This document shows, piece by piece, positions 54,901-63,900 of a stretch of DNA of 64,000 nucleotides. How positions within the stretch are numbered: the stretch's first letter is position 1; the number at the start of each line of letters is the position of its first letter. The stretch is from Limnoperna fortunei (Eukaryota; Mollusca; Bivalvia; Mytilida; Modiolidae). The stretch is from assembly GCA_944474755.1 (NCBI GenBank), contig OX104118.1:75657865-75721864 (forward strand). The letters run 5' to 3'. The position numbers and the translations under genes were made by a program. The notes beneath the pieces were generated by a model. The model ran no database searches and was not told the origin of the DNA. It saw nothing but the letters and a program-made list of their open reading frames with translations.

Positions 54901-57900
54901 TGACCTGTATTTTCTACCTTTTGGTGAATCAATTCTAAATACAGATAACAGCTGTTTATAAAACTGCTGCAGTCTGTATTATTTAAGCTCTTTGTCACTA
55001 ATAACTGGACATTTTAATTGCTGCTACTCATGTGTGACTCAGTTAAATTTAGACTTCTTACTTGGCAGATTGTCACAGAGTGTACTGCAGGTGAATCATG
55101 TTGGTTCGTTTGTGAAGCATACTCTGTTTAGTGGCTGATAAAAAAATTTATTGTTACAGCTTGAGATTTTCTGGAGACGAGCTCTGTATACAGACAACCT
55201 AAAAATCCATTGTTTGGTCAATGCAGATCTCCTGGATTATGATGTCAGTGACAAGGGAGAGAAATCACTGGAAATACATATAAAGAATGCTGAGTCTAAA
55301 GGTATAAACTGTTTTATTAATCTATTTTGTTTATCGGTAAGTTTTAGTCTTTACAAGTATTTAGGCAAGTTTTCTTTACATATCTTATTGTGTAAGAATT
55401 TTTTCATAAATACTTATGTTAATTTACAATTTGGTGAGATGTTCAAAGTTTTTTTCTCAGTTTCTAAGTTGATGGTCTTTGTTATACCCCTGCTTCGAAT
55501 AAGAGGGAGGTATACTGGTTTACCCCCGTCTGTCCGTCCGTCCTTCCATCGGCAACATAACTTTCCTAACAGTTTTCTCAGCAGCTATCTATCACAACCA
55601 CTTTTATATTTAAAAATTTTAAATTTTATATGTGACATTACCATGTCGTCCTATATTGCGAGTACCAATTTCAGGTCTGTCGCATATCTACTTCCTGTTT
55701 ACCAACTTAATCAATTCAACGATGTAAATAGCGGGGTATACTGAGTGAGCAGTAGCTCACAGATAACTAGTTTAATGATGTTTTACTCCACTTTCAGCAA
55801 TTTTTCAGCTATATCATGGTGACCTGTGGAGGAAGGAGTACCCATTGAGAACCTCTAACTTTTGGCAGGAAAACTGGCAATCCTTGTCAATTAAAGTTGG
55901 AATCCAACACAGCCCCAGTTAGTGTTGCAATTAACTTGCAGTAATATGAAACAATTATGGAGTCTTAACTTTTTCTTTTTCTTTAGGTAAGGCATACAGC
56001 CTGGTTGTTATTTGTAGCAGTGAAAATGAATTCAAGTCTAGAATTGTGGCTGCCCTTGACAAATACCACAGACCACAGTTGACTACTGATGTTGCAACTG
56101 TTAGGAAGTACTTGTTGACAAAGCTGACAGTTGATAAGTTAGTTGCTGGCACAATACCTGCTTCAAAAGTGGACTTTGAAAGGTAAGTTATTTGTTGTCA
56201 TGGTTCTGAAACATTAGTTATTTTGTTTTTATGGTTCTTTAAATATACAGCAAAATTTTTAGTAAAGTTGTGACCAATTTGACCTCATCTGTTGGGTCTG
56301 ATGAAAGATGGGTATGTGTCCAGGTGGTCTGAATCATCTTTTGGTTTCCAGACTGTTGACTTGAAATTTTCAATCAAGCTTATGACAAATAAAATCTAGG
56401 TTAAGTTTGAACTTGTGATATCCACTTATCTTTTCTTAGTTATATGACTCTTTATGAATTGGAAAATGATATGTTTATTAGTTTCCAAGCGTTTGTGCAA
56501 TGTCTTAACATAAGATTGACTTGAAATATTATTACTAGTTTAAATTGATGAAATACAGTTAAAGTTAAATTTTATATATCAAACATGCATGGTTTCCATA
56601 TTATGCCATAGGTGCAAAATGATGTTTTATTATCTCCATTTAAAACTTTAAGTTAAAATTTTAAAACTAGACAAACAGATGAATTGAATAAAAGCTTAAA
56701 AGTTGTCTTCAACTACTTCCTTAATATATAAAAAAAAATACTAGCAATACTATTACCTTTAGTAGGTTGCAGATATAAAGCAGAAACTGCCTTTAACTCA
56801 AAGCATCCCACTTTCCCTTTAAGTTGGTTCCCACTTTTTAGTTGGGTTCATGTTTTACATCTTTTGCACTATGTGTTTGTTCTGGTTATTTTCTTTCTTC
56901 TTTTTTCAATTTGTGGCCACATGTTTATCTGTTCAAATGTTGACTTTCAAACAAATATTTTAGGAGCAGTGTACGAGTTGTCAAGTCCTGGAGAGCAGGG
57001 GTGGGAAAGTCTTTGTATAAGAGAAGAATGGTGGCTGAGTTGCACAAATTGGTTCAAAATCCTACAAGAAGACAATCTACTAATATCACAATTCCTCTAC
57101 ATGAGAAGACTCTTAATATTGATAGTATCATGGAAGTATTGTTACAACAGATAATGCCTCCAAGGTGTAATGAACCCAGAATCTTCCATATTGACATCTC
57201 ACACGAGGTTAGTAGATAAGTTTATAATGCCTCCAAGGTGTCATGAACCCAGAATCTTCCATATTGACATCTCACACGAGGTTAGTAGATAAGTTTATAA
57301 TGCCTCCAAGGTGTCATGAACCCAGAATCTTCCATATTGACATCTCACACGAGGTTATAGTAGATAAGTTTTGTCCATAAACATTTACTAATTAAAAAGT
57401 TTTGACATCTTTGATGAGACACATTTGATTCCAACAAATGGTTGTGTGTGATAGGTTCAACACAATTTTTATCAGTTCTTTAGCTTTATCATGGCATCCA
57501 ATTTTCATAAGGGGAACATGCCATGGTATCTTGTAAGAATTAGTGACCTTTGGATGGAAATATGGTAACATTGTGTGTTGAATTCAATATTTTAATTGTT
57601 TAGTTATTTAGGGTCATCAATAATTGTCAACATTTTTCACAAGTTTGCCAAGAGCACTCTTTTTGTAAATGCCATCCCCACTCCAAAAGAGTACATCAGA
57701 AATTTTCCACGTTTCGGGATTTTACAATTTGGTAGTATAAAACAAAATACTGGTAATTGAGGTTTTAAGCGCCAATTGCCAATGTTACCAGTATGTCACG
57801 CTCTTCAATTTGAATCAGTTTTGTTCTGTGATCATCTTATAGTTCTTAGAAACTAGACTGATCAACATTAAGCTTAATTTGAATGTTGCACAATGCATGC

Positions 57901-60900
57901 TTTTTGTCATTAATTTAAAAAGTATTTTGCTTTTTCTTTAGTTTGTTGTCTCTTTGACCAACCACTTTACTATTTCTTTAATTCAACTTAAGAATATATA
58001 ATAGCAGAACAGTGTTCATATCAAACATCCTAAAAGCAACAACAAAAGCGGGAAAGTATTAACAACAAAACTAGAAAGAATTTGTTGTAAGATTTTGATT
58101 ATTGTCTCAAATAAAAACATAAAAATGTTAAATTTGGTTTAACATTTGTATACAAAAACAAAATTAACTACTGAAAAAATTTAACCAGACATGATTTAAT
58201 TTTAGGTTCAAGAAGGAGTAGATGCTTTACTGTTTCAACTGTTGATATTAGGATGCCTAACTCACAGCTCCGGTCAGGTCTGGAGGAGGTCTGAACTAGA
58301 CTATTATATAATAGAATCTATGCCGTTACTGATCAGGGACTCTGATACTCAGGTATTAGACTACATTAAAATAAAATCTATGCCATAACTGGTCAGTGAT
58401 ACAGATACCCAGGTAATAGACTACTGTATCATAGAATCTATGCCATTACTGGTCAGTGATACAGATACCCAGGTAATAGACTACTGTATCATAGAATCTA
58501 TGCCATTACTGATCAGAGATACAGATACCTATGTAATAGACTACTGTATCATAGAATCTATGCCATTACTGGTCAGAAATACAGATACTCAGGTAATAGA
58601 CTACTGTATCATAGAATCTATGCCATTACTGGTCAGAAATACAGATACCCAGGTAATGGACTACTGTATCATAGAATCTATGCCATTATTGGTCAGAAAT
58701 ACAGCTACTTAGGTAATAGACTACTGTATCATAGAATCTATGCCATTACCAGTCAGAAATACAGATACCCAGGTAATGGACTACTGTATCATAGAATCTA
58801 TGCCATTACTGGTCAGAAATACAGATACCCAGGTAATAGACTACTGTATCATAGAATCTATGCCATTACTGGTCAGAGATACAGATACTTATGTAATAGA
58901 CTACTGTATCATAGAATCTATGCCATTACTGGTCAGAGATACAGATACTCAGGTAATATAATACTATATCATAGAATCTATGCCATTACTGGTCAGAGAT
59001 ACAGATACCCAGGTAATAGACTACTGTATCATAGAATCTATGCCATTACTGGTCAGAAATACAGATACCCAGGTAATAGACTACTGTATCATAGAATCTA
59101 TGCCATTACTGGTCAGATATACAGATACCCAGGTAATATAATACTATATCATAGAATCTATGCCATTACTGGTCAGAGATACAGATACCCAGGTAATAGA
59201 CTATTGTATCATAGAATCTATGCCATTACTGGTCAGAGATACAGATACCCAGGTAATAGACTACTGTATCATAGAATCTATGACATTACTGGTCAGAGAT
59301 ACAGATACCCAAGTAATAGACTACTGTATCATAGAATCTCTGCCATTACTGGTCAGGTATACAGATACCCAGGTAATAGACTACTGTATCATAAAATCTA
59401 TGCCATTACTGGTCAGGGATACAGATACTCAGGTAATAGACTACTGTGTCATAGAATCTATGCCATTACTGGTCAGAGATACAGATACTCAGGTAATAGA
59501 CTAATGTATCATATAGTCTATGCCATTATTGGTCAGAAATACAGATACCCAGGTAATAGACTACTGTATCATAAAATCTATGCTATTACTGGTCAGGGAT
59601 AGAGATATCCAGGTAATAGACTACTGTATCATAGAATCTATGCCATTACTGGTCAGAGATACAGATACCCAGGTAATGGACAACTGTATCATAAAATCTA
59701 TGCCATTACTGGTCAGAGATACAGATACCCAGGTAATAGACAACTGTATCATAAAATCTATGCCATTACTGGTCAGTGATACAGATACCCAGGTAATAGA
59801 CTACTGTATCATAGAATCTATGCTATGACTGGTCATAGATACAGATACCCAGGTAATAGACTACTGTATCATAAAATCTATGCCATTACTGATCAGAGAT
59901 ACAGATACTCAGGTAATAGACTACTGTTTCATAAAATCTATGCCAATACTGGTCAGTGATACAGATACCCAGGTAATAGACTACTGTATCATAAAATCTA
60001 TGTCATTACTAGCACTTAAAAATTAGTTGTCAAGTAATCAAGGTGATATTATAGCCTAGTTGGAAAATAATGATATGACAGAAACTCAGTGAGTTGTCCA
60101 AAGAGGTGTCAAACTTTTCTGTCAGGTTTTTTTCAAAAAGGGTTTCAGAAGAGTTCGAAAAAAGTACACTTAATTAGAATTTGAGTATGTTGTATTTCGC
60201 AGCTTGTCAAGTAGAAGGAGCTTTACTGAAGTCAATATCCGTTACTTCCTAAAAGTATGGTGTATTTATATTCAGTGTAATATTACGCACACTGCCTGCA
60301 CTTAAAGGTGGTAAAAAGTCACCACACTCAGAAAAGATACTGCTCTTGACTTTGTCTGTAGGTATTTTGCCTTCTTTGGTAATGTAGTATACCACCTCAA
60401 CTTTAGACAGTATGTGTATATTAACACATAATATATGTCATTACATGCTAGGGATACAGATACCCAGGTAAAAATCAAGTGAATAGTTTTGAAGCCTTTA
60501 AAATTCTATTTACAATGTTCCCTCTTCACTTGATAACAAATCTAATTCCTGCTTTACAAGTAAGTAAAACTGATGTACATACCACTATATTATTAAAGTT
60601 TTAAAAATAAAACAAGATATGTGTCATTTATATGATACAATGTCAATGTTTTGTCATTTATTTTTCAAATTAAAGCATGGTGACACAATGTTTACTCCAC
60701 CTTCCTCGTCCAATAAGAATTGGACACCATGATTTAGCTGAAAAATGCTGAAAGTGGCATTAAACCTTATTCAAACAAAAAAATTAGGCTTATTTATGAT
60801 TATATACATGTTTAATTTTATCTGAAACCCCTGATCCATAGGAACCAAATGTGGCCTATATATCCTATGGGTGTGGTCTATTGTCCCAATTTTCTAACAA

Positions 60901-63900
60901 ACAGAAAACCTTTGCTATGAAAATGACATGATCTGTTCAGATTTCAACTGTCACTGAATCATATAGTGCTGTTCAACTTAAAATCATGTTTTTTGCTGTA
61001 TTTACAAAATAGGTTAATTTTAACCAAAAAAAATCTTTTGAAAATTTCTTGGTTAACATGGTTTTAAGAAGGGTTTACCCTATCTTGTTAAATGATTTTT
61101 CTTTTTTTACTTGTATTATGAAATAATAATTTAAATTTCCTTTTAGGCTGGAAAGCTGAGATGTCTTCACCATTGTCTAGACATATTACCTCATGTTACA
61201 TGTAGATCACCACAGGAAAGTTTAGACATTTTATGTGGTATCAGGAGACCTCCAGATTATACAGACCATGACAGGCTGTTTGACAATATAGAGTTTAAGA
61301 GTGCTACTTTCCAGAGGCCTTATTGGTATCTGAAGAGCCTGACTGCAGTAAATCCTAACATCCCAGAAGGAGAACAAAAATGTCTTGTTATTTTACTCGG
61401 GTAGATCATAACTTATCATTTGTCCTGTCTTTATCCAGTATTGTAACCTTACATCGATATATATTGTCACATAATGAGAGGATGATCATATTGATTGTGA
61501 GGTCACTACATCTAATGTTAGGGTCAAAATTACCAATTATATACAGAAAAGGTTTCTGAATAATAATTTAGTAAACATGTATGAACATATTGTCAAATAT
61601 ACTAGTGGATAAATACTAAAAATAGACAGAAATTATTGTAATTTACAGATAATAACTTCTAAACCTTACATGCAATTAGAATTATTATTGCTTTACTTGG
61701 TGATAGAAGCTACTTTGATATATGGTTACATAAGCTGTAAAGTGTGTGGGGTGCTGTGAATTTGCTCACAAAGTTATTTTTAGACTTATTACACTGGGTA
61801 TTTGTGGATATCCTTTGTTTATGCTTATGGTATATTTACCCTTAATCTAGTTAAACTTAATCTCAATCAACTTAAATGTTGTTGGTACTCTGTGGTTTAT
61901 GCATGGGTTTGTCAGTTCACAGTGTTATCTCACACAGTGTTTCTGCACATGGTTGTTGGTTATCTCTATTGTTTATAACCAAGGTTATTTGTCCCCAAGT
62001 GTCCATGCCAAGCATTGATTCTCTCTGTATTTATAATCAAGATTGTTCGTTCTTCATGTGTTTATGCCCAGGTATGTTATTACTCTCCAGTTTATGTCCA
62101 GGGTTATTAATACTCACTGGTTTGTGTCTTGGTTGTTGGCTCTCTGTGTGTTTATACCAAGGGTTGTCTGACTTTACTTTTAAGGTTGTTAGCGTCTTAA
62201 TGTACAAGATGGTTGGTTCCCATTGTGTTTATGCCATGGCTCTGTGTTTATGTGCATGGTTGTTGTTTCCTCTGTTCTTATGCCCAGGGTTGTTGGTCCC
62301 CAATGTGTTTATGCCTAGGGTTGTTTTTTCCCTCTTTTGTTATGCCTGGGTTGTGGATATCCCTCTGTTTTTATGCAAGGGTTGTGGGTATATATCCACT
62401 TTTAGCCGAGTTGTATGGTGCAGTTAGCGGGCAGATGAGCAGGGAAAATAGGGTATATATTGTTTAATCAACTCCTCCTACAGTTTTCTGAAACGCAACA
62501 GAAAGATTGCACATGTATTGAAGTTGTGCACTGGCAATATGGAATTGATCGAGGATTTTTTCTCTTTTTTTCCAGATGTGAGTCATTCAAACTTTTGTGA
62601 TTTTTTTTTGTTGGTTCTGTCTGTGTTTGTTCCCAGGGTTGTAGACACTATTTGGGTTTATGTTTTGGGTTGCTTGTTCTGTCAAATAATTATCTGATAA
62701 AACTGATTGCCTCATTATAGCTAAAAGGTGACTTGTTGCAAGATAAATAAGCGCTTTGTGTATAAGGTGAATAATTACAAATAATGCATGAAAGTATTTA
62801 GATTTAATATAGTTTAAAAGGGTGTAGCCACATGAATACTAAAATTTAATTTGGCATTTGCTTTAGATTTTGTGGAATTAGAGATCCATCTTGGTCAGAG
62901 TTACATCATTTTGTCAGCTTCCTCAACAAACAGCTACAAGATTTTGAAGTGTCAGCTTTCTGTGGCCCAGCAGCAAGAGAAGACCTACCAGGATTTGATG
63001 TGTTTGTTCTTATATGTCTCATTCAGATGTCCAGAGTATGTTTCAATCTTAAGTACTGTTGTATGTAGTATCTATGTAGTAAAACATTTTTTATTGCTCA
63101 TTATAAAAAAACATTGGTAAGTTCTTTGTCCTTTGAAGTTCTGTTCCCAAAGAAATAGTTATCTCAATTCATTCAATATAGAAATGTTAGTTATTACTGA
63201 AAGAATCTACTTGGTGAAAAAACTGTTTTATAAATATTGGAATGGTACCCTGTATCACTGCTGGGGTAATTCAATCATTTGTGTAACGTTTACTAAAGTG
63301 CTGCACCTAGATATAATTGGCATTTCATTCAGAGAATCTTTGAGTTTAAAAAAAAGGAGTAAATTTACTAGAAGAATCATCAGTTTTTATCTCTCCTGCT
63401 TTATATCTTTCTATGCTTAAGCCCTAGGACCATCAGATTTGGTCCACTGGTAGCTAATGATGAGTACATGCCAGTCAGTCACCCTTCACCTGACCTTGAC
63501 CTCAAATTCACAGTCCAGTGTCTATGTTTTTGGATTTGGTCAATTCCTCAGTAACCATGCATGTTAGGATGACAATATTTGGTATATAGGTTGGCGATGA
63601 ATATTACATGACTGTCTGGTAGGTGTCACCTGATCTTGACCGCAATTTCACAGTCCAGCGACTATGTTCAAGTTTTTGGAGTATAGTTTTATTTCTCTGT
63701 GACCATGCATTGTATATTTTAAATTTTAACAATTTAATGCTTTTTATGTCATCCTCATGACATAATTTTTTTCGTTTCTGATGCAGGCAAGTGTCCACAC
63801 ATGTGATTTACCAGTACTATTATACAATTTCAAATGATTTTCATACTGATATGTAAAACTTAAAACAATAAGAAAACTAGAAAAAGTAAATAAAATTACT

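Noticed and set aside
58440..59828. Several repeat-protein-like open frames (MPLLVRDTDTQVIDYCIIES repeats)
   Set aside because: They are the 60-bp exon-derived minisatellite read through its donor sites. Stops occur in some units, including unit 2 in the exon's own frame.
58321..60000. Possible CRISPR-like array (regular 60-bp spacing)
   Set aside because: Units are contiguous with no unique spacers, and the sequence is eukaryotic with introns.
61876..62467. 183-codon cysteine- and leucine-rich frame resembling a membrane protein
   Set aside because: It coincides with a degenerate minisatellite of about 35 bp inside intron 17; there is no conserved motif or splice support.
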